From assembly GCA_013396655.1 (NCBI GenBank), contig WBMV01006452.1:876411-940410 (forward strand): a stretch of 64,000 nucleotides of DNA, written 5' to 3'. Shown piece by piece: positions 13,421 to 25,720 of this stretch. Position 1 is the first letter of the stretch. Each line of letters opens with the position of its first letter. The notes beneath the pieces are model-generated. The model was not told the DNA's origin. It did not search any database and saw only the letters and a list, made by a program, of their open reading frames with translations. The translations under genes were made by a program, and so were the position numbers. Source of the stretch: Campylorhamphus procurvoides. Lineage: Eukaryota; Chordata; Aves; Passeriformes; Dendrocolaptidae.

Positions 13421-14640
13421 CACTTCTCCCTGGAAAACTGTCATAAGTATATATAAGAATCTGCACACCTCAGGATTTCTGTCCGGAGCACTCTGCCTGA
13501 AAGCACCTTTTCCATGGTATTTGCAGCCTCACCACCACCGTGGTGCCCACGGAGTAGCCAGCCCTGAGCCAGCAGGGGTAGCACAAAGTGTGCTGCCCCA
13601 CAAGTGTCTCCCCAGGCAGTCACCTCCCTGCAGGCTCCGGACTGGCAGCAGGTCCCAGCACCTCTGCTGGGACAGGCCTGGCTGGCACATCTGCCTTGGG
13701 ACCCACAGGTCTGTCCTCACCCCACAAAAAAGGTGGTTTATACACTCCAGGTGTTGGCTGCCTCCTGGATCTGAAACCTGGAATTTCGAGACGGACAAAA
13801 CCCCCTTATTTGATATGCAGACATTCCTCCCACTCCCATTTACCAGGCATGCAGATAAAAAGCAATTTGGTTAGACCTCGTGAGCCTCTGCTCCAGCAGC
13901 TGGCACATGAAGGAGGCCAGAGTTTAGTTCCCAGGTCTGTCGGTGGCTTCAGGCAAGTTATTTCACTTCCCCCAATTCAGTTTCCTCCTCAAGCGGTGCT
14001 TGCAATACCAAATCGTGTGTTTTCCCTACGGCCACTGAGCACTCTTCGTTTTTCTGGGAAAGCTGCCCTCACCCTTCAGGTTCCCCCGTGGAGTGGGGGT
14101 GGCTGCAGAGACACGGGTGGCACCCAGGCACCTGGGGAGAGGGGCTCACTCCCCAGACCTCCTCGCCTCCTCTTAGTGCTGCCCCCAATGTCACTGTCAA
14201 AATGACCATCCCTATTTCACACTTCCTTAGGAGTGATATTGGCCATTCACCTCCCAGTTCCAGGATCAGGCTTTTTTTCTGCATGTTGTCACCATCCACT
14301 GAGCCCAGCAGCCAGCCTGGCTGGGGTCACATTCTGCCTGCATGCACCTCCTGCAAGACCTGCTGGTAGCAAAGTTTAGTCCCCCCTGAAAGAAAACAGC
14401 CATGAAAGCTCCCTGTGCCCTCCACAATCACAGGCTGGGCAGGACAGCATTGTGTCCTTGTGGCACTGGGACGAGGCACGTGGTCTTTCCGTGCCTGAAG
14501 AAGACAACTGAGGAGGGCAGATGGCTCCTCAGAAGCCTAAAACCATATATTGTTGCTGTGGCATCCCCTGCTCCTGCTGATACTGCACTTCCCAGTGTCG
14601 CCCTCCTTTATTTGGGAAGGATGAGTTCCCAGCAAAGGTG
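13421..14640. other. GC-rich non-coding DNA with one SINE-like remnant
   Basis: Two overlapping plus-strand frames (155 codons from 13407, 205 codons at 13588-14205) are open because the DNA is GC-rich. They show no domain, and the opposite strand is also open. A MIR-like antisense fragment at 13930-13995 lies inside the longer frame, which argues further against coding. Confidence 0.6.
13930..13995 (-). mobile_element. MIR-like SINE fragment, antisense
   Basis: The order of words GGCAAGTTA, TTCACTTCC and CAGTTTCCTCCTC matches the reverse complement of the MIR core (known order: GGCAAGTCACTTAACCTCTC then CAGTTTCCTCATC). Only about 65 bp is recognisable and the flanks have drifted. This is family recognition from memory, not from a repeat-library search. 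Confidence 0.45.
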
Positions 14641-15440
14641 TGAATATCACTCCCTTCGCAGCTAATCCTGACACGCCAGCGGCCCAAAGCACACTGTATT
14701 GCTAAGCAACACTTGGCAAAATCCATACCAGGTTGTGTCGGCCCCTTTTGATGTTTCACAGAAGCATTGTCATTTCCATCTCTGGCATTGTTTCCAGCAT
14801 TTTGGGTGTCAGCGTTCCTGAAAACCATCACAGAAAGGATGTTTATTGAACTGTCAGAGGGTGAATGATTGACACTAGGCACAAGTACTTTTCATGTTCA
14901 GGTTTTGGCATGCCACAATTGGATTATTTCCTGATAAATGCCATCCAATTCTACCAGATGGACCAGTGAGAGATATGCCAACCTGTGTGAGAAATGGAGT
15001 AGATGCTCAGTGCCACTTATTGGTAGATGTGTGCTTCTCCAGCCTATCCTTTTGTGTAGCTGCAGGGTATTTCACTGAAGCAGTGACTTTTGTGATGCTC
15101 ATAATTAGAAGAGCAAGGCAATTTTCATTGTGGAGAAGGGTAGATTTCAATGCCCAAATCTGATTTCATTCACCTCGGAGTGGAAGTGCAATACCTGCTC
15201 CTCTCCTCTTAGATTTAATATGTTCTCTGTGATCCGAGCATTAAAGAGCCATGAATTTTGAAAGTCAGGTATTTCTCATATATAAATAATTTCAATAAAC
15301 CCATCCTCTGCCTTCCTGTTCATCTTTTCCTAATGGCTCATTTACAGAACCGAATGCAATACGAGGGTTGTGAGGCAGGTAAAACATCTAAGAGTGACTG
15401 CATTATATGTACCATCCAAAGCTGATTAAACAGCTGAATT
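14641..15440. promoter_or_regulatory. Candidate conserved non-coding block
   Basis: Complex sequence, strongest at 15160-15440, where GATTAAA, GAATTAATT and ATATAAATAATTT fall close together. A PBX-type TGATTGACAC site sits at 14866-14875. No frame longer than 117 codons crosses it, and no simple repeats occur. Confidence 0.38.
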
Positions 15441-15840
15441 AATTTCATTTACACTCAGCCGGTCTCGGGATGATGGAGGGACAAGTGGCAGCACGAGGGG
15501 ACAGGGTGACCCAGGCATGGATTTCAGCAGTGGGGTAGGCTGTGGCTGTCAGATTGCCCCTGGAGCTGCTGTGGGGAAGAGGAATTAAGGAGGAAGAGAT
15601 TTTTCCTGGACACAAGTGCCTCTGCTGAGCAGAGGGGAGAAGGCAGGAACCATCTCCCACACCCTAGGAAATGCCACAGGGCACAAGAGGTTTCTTGTTG
15701 GGTTTCAAGGGGGAGAGAGTTGCCTTTTTCTGTTTGCTAAGGGGCGATGCAGGAGGAAATCCCTGATTGTGCAGGTCTGTGAAAATACAATTTTTCTGTC
15801 TGAACTGACCCACCAGAGAGACAAAAGAAACATGAAGTTA
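15441..15840. other. Non-coding DNA, no gene recognised
   Basis: GC-richer spacer between two regulatory-looking blocks. An 87-codon plus-strand frame (15616-15879) has no recognisable protein features. Confidence 0.6.
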
Positions 15841-16420
15841 TCTATTCCTGTAGTCCTCGGCACTTTAATATATACATAAAAAGCAGGGCCTTTGTACTAC
15901 ACCTAATGAGCAGAAGTGACTAATGTGGTATAATTAGCTTCCCTTTCTCAGCCCGCTCTCTCCGATATCTCAACACACTTCTGACAACAGCATGGTACAA
16001 GTGGTGACTGGTGCCTACATCTCAGATTTACCATCACTTCATTGTTCTGCGCTAACACATTTTTCATCTCTGCCATTATGAGGGCCTCTCTCCGCCGCAC
16101 TTATTTCTGCATTTTCGCCGGTGGCTTAGTCACTGCCAGCTCAAATGAAACATTGCTCCACCAGAGGCTCCGGGGAGGAGCCGCTGTTATTGCACTGTCC
16201 CCTCTCCAGAGAGCTGCGGTCAAACCCTTGGGTGCACACGTGCACACAACACCCCCAAAAGATGTGGCTGACTGACAGCTCAGCCCTGCCATCACCTAAA
16301 TATAACGAGGGGGAAAACGTACTGTCCTTTTTTTTTCGGGTGGCCTTGGTTAGCTAAGGCCTTGGTTTTGCAATGGCTTGTGCACCCGGCTATTCCTGTG
16401 TCTCGCCCGGGCTCGGGGAC
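15841..16420. promoter_or_regulatory. Strong candidate conserved non-coding element
   Basis: About 580 bp combining an AT-rich half with TAATTA at 15931-15936 and a second half with unusually many retained CpGs (16090-16240). The latter contains a GGCTCC/GGAGCC hairpin at 16166-16182, a CTCF-like CCACCAGAGG word at 16159-16168, and a CACGTG E-box inside a GTGCACAC direct doublet near 16232-16247. CpG retention in CpG-poor surroundings suggests selection or lack of germline methylation. No open frame fits a protein. Confidence 0.48.
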
Positions 16421-16780
16421 CACAGAGCTGTTAATTTCCAAAGTTCACAAAGCACTGAGAAAAAGAAATGCACCCGAAATGACACAGCTCTGAGCAGACT
16501 CCTACTATTCCAGAGGAAAATGCAGAATAATAGCCTTTTTTGTTTTGCTGTCCTTACAAAAGGGAGTTGAGAGGCAAACTGACGATGCAGGACTTGCAAA
16601 AACCAGACAGATCAAAAAATCCTGCTTCCAAAACAACCCCCTGTAAAATGATGTTACTGGGGTTAGTTCCAAGAAAGTAACTACAATTTTTACTGCAGAT
16701 TTGTTAGTAAGCATATAAATCAATTCAAAACCAACCCTGTTTAAAAACCTGTTATGCAGAGATGCAGTAAAATGAAACAA
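16421..16780. other. Non-coding spacer
   Basis: Mixed composition with no distinctive motif. Frames of 65-91 codons overlap on both strands and look random. Confidence 0.55.
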
Positions 16781-17660
16781 ACGCAGATAATACCACTGGT
16801 CTTGAGAACTTCAGAATTTCCTTAAAAGTAATAACTTTAATTCAGTTCTTTCTGGCATAAACTTTTTCATCCCATTATGTCAAAAACTGTATTATCCATC
16901 CATTTGTCTGTCAGAACGATTCCCCCTGGGCCCATATACCACTGGTTCTTCTATTCTAAACCTCCCCATTACATCCTGCTATCAAGAGTCACAATTTTCA
17001 GCGAAAGTCTCTTGTGACTTTTGACAATGTTTTACAGTGAACTAGACCAGGAAGCTCAGAGTTAAAGGAGATCTTCCATTCTGGCAATGAATATGTAATA
17101 GGCATTACACTGTGCAGTATACCAAAAATGTAAGGTTCATTAAGTCTTTCAAAGGCAAGAACTTCCATGGAGCTTTGAATGAACCTGTCTTTGCGATGGC
17201 ATTAGCAAATGATATTTTGGGGCAGAAGATATTAATACTACACATTAAGGAACAAATTTGTTTAAATGCTCTATAGCTATGCGTGGATGCAGATGATCCA
17301 GGAATAAATAAAAAGTGAATAGTCGTCCAACTTTATATGTAAATTGTCTTTGGCTTATATACATAAGAATGCTCTTTGCTACTAAATTCCTTCATATTAA
17401 CAAGCAGGAGTGTTACTAATATATAAAATAAAGTCATTCTCTTTAATGAGAATGCTAAATATTTTAAAGAAATGCACAGCTATGAAATATTGTCAAGGGC
17501 ATTTTTATACTTAAGTTTAAGAACACTTATGACTTAACTGTTGAATAATTTAACACATTCAGCCTTGAAGTACTATTTATGTATGTTTTTTAATGTTCAT
17601 ACTTATGTAGGCTTTTCTTTGCTCAGGATTTAGGACCTTTGATTTCTGTTTATAAAATTT
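16781..17660. promoter_or_regulatory. Candidate conserved non-coding block
   Basis: About 880 bp of AT-rich but high-complexity DNA with many ATTAAT, AATAAA, TTTAAT and ATATTAA words and no frame over 60 codons. A CATTCTC/GAGAATG dyad with a 6-base spacer lies near 17434-17453. The length and lack of repeats or tracts resemble ancient vertebrate non-coding elements. Confidence 0.45.
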
Positions 17661-18280
17661 ACATCTTTAATCTCCCAGCTCTGCGCGTTTCCCCATTTGA
17701 CTCCTGCAACAATATAGGCAAAAAAGATGCTGAGAGGAAAAAGGAGCTAAAAGCCTCGCGCAGCTTGGAACAGGGACTGTGTGGATTTTAGCAAACATAA
17801 GGACAGATTTTAAGGAAATGAGCTCCAAGCAGAAAACCTCGATAAACACGAGCCACCTGTACAGCTCAAACGGAGGATTTGCAAATGAGTTGGTGAGCTT
17901 TTCTCTGAGAGGCAGAGAGAGCCCCACGGAGCGCCCGGCTCGCCGTGGGAAACCTGACTTACACCACACAGGTCCTTCCGGGCAGCCCCGTGCCCAGGCA
18001 CCCGTGTGCTGGGGGACAGGGGGGAATTCCCCACGCAGCACCTGCATGGGTGGTGGGACACAGATGAGGGGTGGGGGAATGCCCCCCAGAGCTCCTGACC
18101 CCATGTGGGTCCCCGGGGTGTGCCCGAGCACAGACCCACCACCACGATGAGCTGGGGCAGGGATGGTGATCCTGAGAGCGCTTGGCTTTAAGGCTGGCCT
18201 GTCTCCACACCCAAAGGGGTCAGGGTCAGTCGACCCAGCACCACAGGATGAGTTTTGCTGAGCGATGGAACAGGAGCCGA
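17661..18280. other. GC-rich stretch, moderately CpG-enriched
   Basis: Contains the longest open frame of the window (233 codons, minus, 17667-18368), overlapped by 111- and 123-codon frames on either strand. Its proline- and glycine-rich translation reflects base composition and has no domain. CpGs are more frequent than nearby, especially 17755-17950, but too sparse for a clear CpG island. Confidence 0.5.
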
Positions 18281-18680
18281 ACTCTCCCTGTGATCGTGGT
18301 ATTGCAGGAAATTCGCTCTGGGATAAATAAAAACATCGAGCACAACTGTTTACAGCGTATCTTGTCACCTTTCATTACGGTCTCTCGCAACACGCTGATG
18401 TTTCGTGACACAGCAGATGTAACTTGACATGTCATACACTGAGCAGCGACTTTCAGGAATTTCTAAGACATGTTTCTTTCAAAAAGCAGCATCTCAACCA
18501 GACAGTTGGTCCACGAGTGCATTTAAAACCAAGGCTAGGAAAGCCAGGCTGAGATGCAAAGAGCTTTGCACGCAGAATATTTGGTCTGACTTTTCTCCTG
18601 TATTTTATGTGCTACAAGCCATAGGCAGGGAGATGGACAGATCATCTAGCACGATGGATGAGCTGCTGCCAAGCTGATGT
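18281..18680. promoter_or_regulatory. Candidate conserved non-coding block with retained CpGs
   Basis: A stretch around 18290-18480 keeps about ten CpGs in otherwise AT-leaning sequence, with an ACATGTCA-type word and TTTCATTACGG. This pairing of AT richness and CpG retention is unusual for methylated bird DNA and suggests a functional element. Confidence 0.36.
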
Positions 18681-19420
18681 TACTGTATAACTATGGGCCC
18701 CTCAGTACCCATTCTGCCTCTGATAGTCATCACTTGCCAGTGTCCAAATGGATTATATATATCTGGCATGTTTATGGTATAGAGGAAGATGAATCTGAAT
18801 ATCTGTGAACCTTGGGCTCACAGGATGATGCATTTGGAAGGGAAAGCAAGTTTTTCAAGGGCAAAAAAAAGTTAGTAGGCCTTTATCAAAGAGAATTGAC
18901 CTAACACCTCCTGGCATCAGGCTGCACTACCACACATTAAGGGATCACTTACCCAGGGAGAGAGACGAGAGCATTGGGATCAAGAGTAAGAACCACCACA
19001 CACTTCAGCACAGGGATGTCTCTCATGCTGGAAATTGCACGCAGCTGTCACCAACACACCAAGCTGAGTAATTTCTTTAGTGCTGATGTTTATCCAGACA
19101 AGCAAATCAGCAGAAGGAGTCACAAGGACTTGGTAGCAGGGGTTCATGAAGTCAGTCATGGCTGAGCAGGAGACCCTTGAGGGAGGAGAACTGGGGGGCC
19201 CTGGCCTGTCCTGCAAGAGACACCCCACAGAATCGTGGCACTGAGTAAAAGAGGCTGCTGGGCCACATCAGCTTCCCTGCTGAGTGCTCTGGGAAGTGGC
19301 TGCTTTCTAGGTCATGGGCACTATTTTCTCTGAAGAGGCAAAATGGGAAAGCACAGAAGACTAGAAGAACTGTGAGGTGCAGAACTATGTAGGATTTAAG
19401 ACAAGAAAACTACTCCCTCG
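18681..19420. other. Non-coding DNA, no gene recognised
   Basis: Ordinary sequence with a short TA run near 18756-18762. No recognisable exon, repeat family or motif cluster. Confidence 0.6.
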
Positions 19421-19980
19421 CTGCACTGGACCAGATTCTCCAGCGGCGGCAATGGGCTCTCAGCACTGAGCCCATTTGCACTGACTCAGCATCACTGAAA
19501 TGTAAGTATTGCCCCCACTGGGGTCTTTAACTCCACGGCGCTGTCAGCACGGTCTCTGCATCCCAGGAAGGAGACACCTAATTTGCTCAGAATCACCGCT
19601 TGCGCTCCCTCTGCCTTCGCTCTCCAGCAGACCTGAACACGGAGGCAATTTTGTTCCACAAAAGCGGCGTTAAATGAAAATATGTAAATAAAGAGAGACC
19701 TGGAGAGTGAAAACACTCATCATCCACCCTAAACCAAGCGACTCGGTGCATGTCCTTGGGATATCGGCAAAGGGATCCAGAAATCTCGACAGGAAGGCAA
19801 AGTTTACAGCAGGAATTCAGGAGAAAACGGAGGCTGCAGCTGTAATACACAAACTCACAGCCTCGCCAGGCCTCGCTCCTTGAAAAAACACTGAAAGCTC
19901 GGGATCTCATAGCTTCAAGGGCCTCTTTTCCAAGAGTGCCTCCTGTAAAGCTTTATTTCCTTTTGAAGTCTGCTTTCTAC
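19421..19980. other. Non-coding DNA with a 9-bp hairpin
   Basis: At 19451-19476 perfect arms AATGGGCTC and GAGCCCATT flank an 8-base spacer. The preceding words GGACCAGATTCTCC resemble an ancient amniote repeat, so the hairpin may be part of a decayed interspersed element. One or more such dyads are expected by chance in 64 kb. Confidence 0.4.
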
Positions 19981-20803
19981 TTTACTCGATTTTTTTGCTA
20001 GGAATATATTTAGGTAGGAACTGGCCTTTACATCCACAGGCAGCCGTGGCTATCAGTCAATCTATCAGCAAACCGCTCATGAAGTTCACTAGACAAAGGG
20101 TTAGTGCAGCTAGTACCACAATAATGTAGAAACAGAAATATTACAAAGTAAAGGCTTATAAAATAATAAAAATTCTACTTAGTTCAGATACCTCCCAGTG
20201 CCTTTGGCAAAATACCTTAAGCATTCCACATAAGGCGGGCATTGTCTTTATAAGATGGCACCTCATAAAATGGTATTAAATATCACCAACGGGGCTTCAT
20301 ATTTCATCCAGCAGGGTTTAGGCCAGACATGTTCTATATCACACATTATTAGAATGACATCTGCTTTGCAAGTTGTGTACCCAGGAGCATACCTTGATAA
20401 CTCATTTCAGCACTCATTCTCGAGGCTTCTGTGGCTTCGTAATACCTAATATGTTTAACTCATTTTGAACAGAAGTCTAAAGCCTGTCGTGGCCCTCTGG
20501 CCAAAACTGTAGCTGTCAGGCAACGGAGCCAGCTATCAAACATTACTCATTTATCATTAGCGGTGATGCAGCTGTACAGAGAAATGTACCCACTGAAGTG
20601 AAGGGCTGTCAATTGTTCCCTGTATAATACTCCTCTCCTCAACAGGGCATTTCTCCATGGATGTACAGCTAGTGCACTTCGCTACTTCCCCATAGCGCAG
20701 AATTTATATCAGCAAGGAAACGGGGAACATATTTTCATTTAAATGGGTCTGCCACGAGATGAATAAAGCAATCATCAATAGAATCTATAAGCAGAGATAG
20801 GTG

Positions 20804-20827
20804 GTGTGATGTTTATAAACATTACAC
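20804..20827. promoter_or_regulatory. 24-bp near-perfect palindrome of two forkhead cores
   Basis: The inner 14 bp, ATGTTTATAAACAT (20809-20822), is a perfect palindrome. It extends five bases on each side with only one G:T mismatch pair. Each half carries a TGTTTA forkhead core, so the two cores abut with no spacer. It could bind a FOX dimer, or act as a TTTATAAA site for HOX/CDX-type factors. Confidence 0.6.
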
Positions 20828-20871
20828 ACAGGCGTGTATCCATATCAGGGTGTGCACATACACAGACACCG

Positions 20872-20886
20872 TGTTTATAAATAAAC
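20872..20886. promoter_or_regulatory. Second inverted forkhead-core pair
   Basis: TGTTTATAAATAAAC contains arms GTTTAT and ATAAAC in inverted orientation around a 2-base spacer. It begins 50 bp after the first palindrome of the same type ends. Pairing of the two sites makes a shared forkhead or homeodomain input plausible. Confidence 0.45.
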
Positions 20887-20960
20887 TCTCTAGATCTGTA
20901 TTGGTATTTAAAAACTGGCAAATGATCAGTACCAAAGGCTCTGCTTCCTCTTTGCTCACC

Positions 20961-23900
20961 ATTTCCATAAGAAGAGTGGAATGTGCAATTTAGGCTTCAA
21001 ATTTCCATGTCTATTCTGCTTGCAAAACTCAAACACATGCTACCTTGAACTTCACTATCCTCAACTCTGCTCCCTAGGGAGGAAAACAGCCAGATTAAAT
21101 CTATATGAGAGATCTCCTGACTGCAGACACTACTGCCTTTATTCACAAAGGCAAAGCACAGCAATGGTCTGGGAAAGCACCACAGTTAAGATACTATCTC
21201 CAGGCTCCTTTGAACCGCTGCTGCATGCAAATATTTGTACACATGCATTATGAAGAGAGTGTGGCACAAGTACCTGAATTCTGATTTGCCTCTGTACAAG
21301 CGAGATACAGAGCAGTGGGACAGACTCTGCTGTTGAAGAGCAGAGCTCTGGCTCCCACATCTGCCTTCCCACTACCTCAGTGTGGCTTCTCCTCTGCAGC
21401 CCAGGAAGGCCAAAGGGAATTTGCCCATTGCTTTCAAGGCTTTCACACAACTACAAAAATATCAGGAGTGGGTACTTCGAATCAGGAATCCAAATCCATC
21501 TCCAGCAAACAACTGGAACAGAACTGTTGCTCGCATATTAAAGTCTGGCCTTGGTCCACCTATGCCCAAGTTTCTGGAGAACAGAGATGGTCACAGTGCT
21601 CTGTGCCCAGAAAATGCTTTCAGCTCTTTAAGTGAGGAGCAACCCCAACCATCCTTCGAGGTGAGCACAAAGACTGATGTGACTTTGAGCAGATGTGTCA
21701 CAAACCCTCAATTTCATACCCAAATTGCCAACCATCCCAGATTCACCCCAAATGAGTTTGCTGAAAAATCACGTGAGTTTTCTCCAAAGAACTTCAAGAG
21801 AGCTTCTTGCTGAACATGGTGCAACCAAGAGACTGTAACAAAACCATGGTCAGGGACTTTTGTTCCTTCTTTAGGTCTTGGGCAAAGTATCCATGAATTC
21901 TACCATGGATGATGCCACCTTATTAACAGAACAGCAACTAAACAACTTTATATGTACTATCAGATGTTTCTGGAACAGGTCCATAGTGGGTATAGAAAGC
22001 CAGTGATCAAAACACAGCTGCACTCCAGTTCTGACCCACGTTTAAACACAGTTGCTAGCACCAACACGGTTCTCACCCATAACAAGATGAGTAACAGGAA
22101 AAGGGAGGGAAAAAATGCAGCCCTGAAGGTTGCAAACATGGGACTGCTTGTGGGGGGAAAGCTCCTCTCGACCAGAACGAGCCAGCATTAAACACAGGGA
22201 AACTTGGAGGTGCCTGGGGCAGCCGTCTCTTGAAGGGATGCCACTGAGAGGGGGAGTAGCCTACTTTGTGTGTGCACAGGATCTGCTTATTCCTCCTCTT
22301 CCCCACTCCTGAACACTATTTACATGTCGTGGCACACCATCTATCCCTTCTGCTCTGACCACCGAGCCAGCAGGCTTTGCATTCCTTTAGAAACACGAGG
22401 ACATTTTGTGCCTTGCTGAAAATGAGGGCAGCAGAAAGGAAGATGATGAATGACAAAGTTCTCCTGGCAGATGTAGGCTATAAAAAAAGATCATGATGTG
22501 GTGAAACAAGTCTAACCAATGGGGTTTGCCAGAAACACGGCGAAACAGGCTTCCAGCGTAAAAATGACACCATCAAATTCCTGAAAGAAAAAAAAAGCCA
22601 AACAGCCTGAAGCCTTAAAAGCAAGCAGCAACTTGGGACACGGTGGAATACTAAGGAAAGTGGAAATAACCACTTTTGCTTGTGATTTCCCTTCTCTACA
22701 GCCCACGGCCTCCCAGGGAAAGGACCTGGCACCTCACTGGCAGCGTGCAGATCCAAAGAGCAGCCACTGGCATCTGCTGCTGGCAAGCTGGGCTGGGGCT
22801 TGCCAGGCTCCCTCTTTGACCTGATCTGATCTTATCTGCACTTCCAGGTGCTTTTGGAGCCTGATGCTCTGTTATTACCACAATAAACTTGGATGCCTTT
22901 GTGTTCATTCCTAAGCTTCCTTCTTTAATGTAGGAATGGGCAGAGGAGCACTGCAAGGAAGTGGTGAATGGTGGTTCCATTGGCCACATTTTATTTCTAA
23001 AGAGCAAAACTCAGCTTTTGAACAGGGCCCCTCCTTTCTTTTTTCTTAGCCAAACCCTGGACAGAACCCATCTTTCCAAGTCAGAAGGGATATACATGAC
23101 AGTGTAAAATCCCAGAAGCCTCTCCTCAAAACAGACAGAGCAAGTCACAGAAACACCCTCTTCACCCATTCCCCCAGAGCCAGGTAAGCTCCCTGTGCAA
23201 CACTCCCGGCTGCTTTGTGCTCAGAGGATGGCAAGACCTGAGCACAGGCTTTTAAAAATACTACAGCTAGAATGTGAAGGACAAATCTCAACCTTTTTAA
23301 CTTCCTTTTTGTAACATTACATGGTAGGAGAAATGATGGCTTTGGTTATGACTATCAAGTTAAGAAAGGGCTGGAGAAGCAAACTGTCAGCTCTCATAGG
23401 AAACAGCCATGGCTGAGCTCTGTAGGTTAAATATCCCCGAACAGGGAAGAGCTGAATTCAAACTGCTTTGGGTGACTAAAATGAACTTGATCTTATAATT
23501 GCACCATGACATTTTGGGAGTTACTTTACCTCCTGTAGGAGATTCATCTTTCCTACTGCTGTTCTATTTCCTTGTAACCCCACTGCACCCCAAATCCTCT
23601 CTGTTCCCTAATCCAGCTGTCTTTCTCTCTGTTATATCACCTGCTCCCATTCCCAGCTGTACCACCACCACTCTCTTTCATGAGGTCTCCTCAAAACCCC
23701 TGCAGCAGCACTGCTGGCACACTTTGGGCAGAGATGCTGGGAAAACAGTACCAATGATTTGGCAGCTGGCAGCCTCAGGGACCAACCAGACCACGCTGTG
23801 CTCCCTCTGCCCCATCCCTGCAGAAACCCCGTCCTGCCCTGAGTTTCTGTGTGAGCCTGGCTGGCTGCTGAGAGGGGTCAGTGTTCATTTCCAACACGCC

Positions 23901-24790
23901 TCAGTGCACTGCTGTTTCCCACAGCTCCTCGAGGTCTGCGCTGTGACACAGTTGGTGAGTCATGCACAGATTAGTCAGGGAGGAGATTTATTCTTGTCTG
24001 CAGAAAGTCCAGCATGAGTAAAGACATTGTAAGTTTGGCACCGGCGTGTTTCAGTTCTGGCCGGTGCCAAAGCTGAGCCGTGTCTCATCCCCAGGTGTGC
24101 AGCTCAGGCTGCTGAGGCAAACAGGGCCACACATCCCATTTGATGCCTTTCTGCCAACTCCAAACCTTTAGCAGGGCCAGTGTGGGCAGCACGGAATGGG
24201 ATCAGCCCATCTCACAAGCTCCTCTTCAGGCTGAGATTACTGATTATTAACCTTCACCAGACAGAGCTACTGGTGTGTGACAGGCTCCAAGGGAATCCTC
24301 CAAATCTTACCAGTCACTTGGAGGAGACCTTGGCTTCATCAAGGCTGGTGGCAGAGCCCTCATGCAAACCTAAGGTTTTACTCCACAGGGATCAAATTAT
24401 GCATGAATCTAATTTCCTTGTACACCTACCAGTCCCAGAGTACCAGTTCCTGAAATTACTCCTGGAGACTTTTTTAACTGTAAAACCTGCTTTTTCCCAT
24501 TTCACAGGGCAATAAGATATCCAGCAATAACAACACATTTCGACCTGGGAAACTATCTGGTAAATTCTGCTGCCACAATGTTAACTTTCTGGTAATTTTT
24601 CTTGGATGAGTTTACATAGTGAGTGCAAAATCCTACCTGCTGACTGTGGTGGTAGTCACGGGTCTGTGGGACACTTCGTCAGAACTTGGGATTCTGAAAC
24701 GAGAAAATGTTTTCATTCATATTTTAAAATTCCATTCATTAACAGGTGCATAAGGTTTGACTTCTTCAAAGTATGCTGCAGACACAGCCT
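20961..24790. other. Non-coding DNA, no gene recognised
   Basis: Nearly 4 kb of ordinary sequence. The longest frames are 172 codons (23499-24017, plus) and 143 codons (21382-21813, plus). Neither has a recognisable domain or conserved-looking composition, and overlapping minus-strand frames are also open. No repeat family was recognised. Confidence 0.6.
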
Positions 24791-24952
24791 AATAAATCTC
24801 CATGACACCTCACTGCATCTCCATTTTATAGATGTGGTGATTCGAATATATCCAAGTGAAATGACTTGCCCAAGGCTAATGAAGGAATCAATGTCAGAGA
24901 CAGGATTAAAAGTAGAAAAATTCCTGGCCCCCAGTCTCATAACCTAACTGTG
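24791..24952 (+). mobile_element. MIR-like amniote SINE fragment
   Basis: The words CCATTTTATAGATG, AAGTGAAATGACTTGCCCAAGG, GTCAGAGACAGGATTAAA and CCCAGTCTCATAACC occur in the order of the MIR core and tail. This tRNA-derived SINE family is spread through amniotes. The copy is old: the box A/B promoter head is not visible and many positions differ. Its orientation is plus. Confidence 0.75.
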
Positions 24953-25460
24953 GTCTGCATTTCACTCATATGAAAACAGGAAAGGGAAACATATCTATTT
25001 TGAATATTGTGAAAAGTAGTTCAGAGCAGATGGGCAGCCTGATGTTTTAAAATTGCTTTACTTTGTCATAAAATATCAATAATACACAGGATGTGGTTCT
25101 TGTCCAAGAGAATACCAAGGTGTGAACAGCACAATATGTGTCACTGGTAGCTTTCAGAGCAGCCGAGGTGGCACTAAAAGAATAAAATAAGGACAGTCTT
25201 TGAGAGGTCTTGTTCGCCCTGTTCCTTCAAGCGAATTTTTTCCTGTGTGCTACACAGCCAGTAAAAGCAGCTTTGAAGCTGATGAATACCTGTTGGGTAA
25301 TGAATCTGTACCGAGACACCCATTGTCACATCGCAGAGGCAGAACAAGAGGTCTGTAATGCCCATTGCTCAAATTTTTTGGTGGGCCTACCCACCTCTTT
25401 TCTTAGATGCTGACACAGAGCGAGGCAGCATCTCCTCTGTCGCCAGAACATAATGGGAAG
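24953..25460. other. Non-coding spacer
   Basis: AT-leaning sequence without a distinctive motif cluster. Frames of 63-67 codons overlap on both strands and show no protein features. Confidence 0.55.
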
Positions 25461-25720
25461 ACAATGCACCTGTCTGGCTGTGTAGAAGAATAATTTAAAG
25501 GGGGAAAAAAAAGGGAAGGTACACTTGTGTCATTAAATATTGATGAGTAAGATTCATTGACTGAGTTGGAGACAGTAGGATATGGCTTGAAATAAAACCC
25601 CATGAGGGCCACACCCCCTAGTATGCCCAGGGCCATCCCTTTAAAGGTAGGACAATTATAATTAATTGAGCAATCTGACAGAAAGCATACATCCAGACAC
25701 TGGAGCAGAAAGTGACACTG
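25461..25720. promoter_or_regulatory. Candidate conserved non-coding block
   Basis: Short block with overlapping TAATTA (25659-25664) and TAATTG (25663-25668) homeodomain cores, ATTAAATATTGATG upstream, and complex sequence between. The A-rich run at 25505-25513 is the only low-complexity part. Confidence 0.35.

Larger units (their letters stand above)
19981..20960. promoter_or_regulatory. Strong candidate conserved non-coding element
   Basis: Nearly 1 kb of complex sequence with ATTAGC, TTTATAAG, CATTTAAAT and TCAATTGTT words, retained CpGs, and two inverted forkhead-type sites at its 3' end (20804-20827 and 20872-20886). No frame exceeds 64 codons. This is among the most enhancer-like regions of the window; tissue and target gene are unknown. 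Confidence 0.48.

Noticed and set aside
13588..14205. 205-codon plus-strand frame
   Set aside because: It contains an antisense MIR-like fragment and has no domain.
17667..18368. 233-codon minus-strand frame, longest in the window
   Set aside because: It lies in GC-rich, stop-poor DNA, both strands are open, and the translation has no domain or signal and reflects base composition.
24386..24402. 17-base word CACAGGGATCAAATTAT shared with the segment near 52772
   Set aside because: One such pair is only mildly unlikely by chance and flanks do not align, so no duplication is supported.
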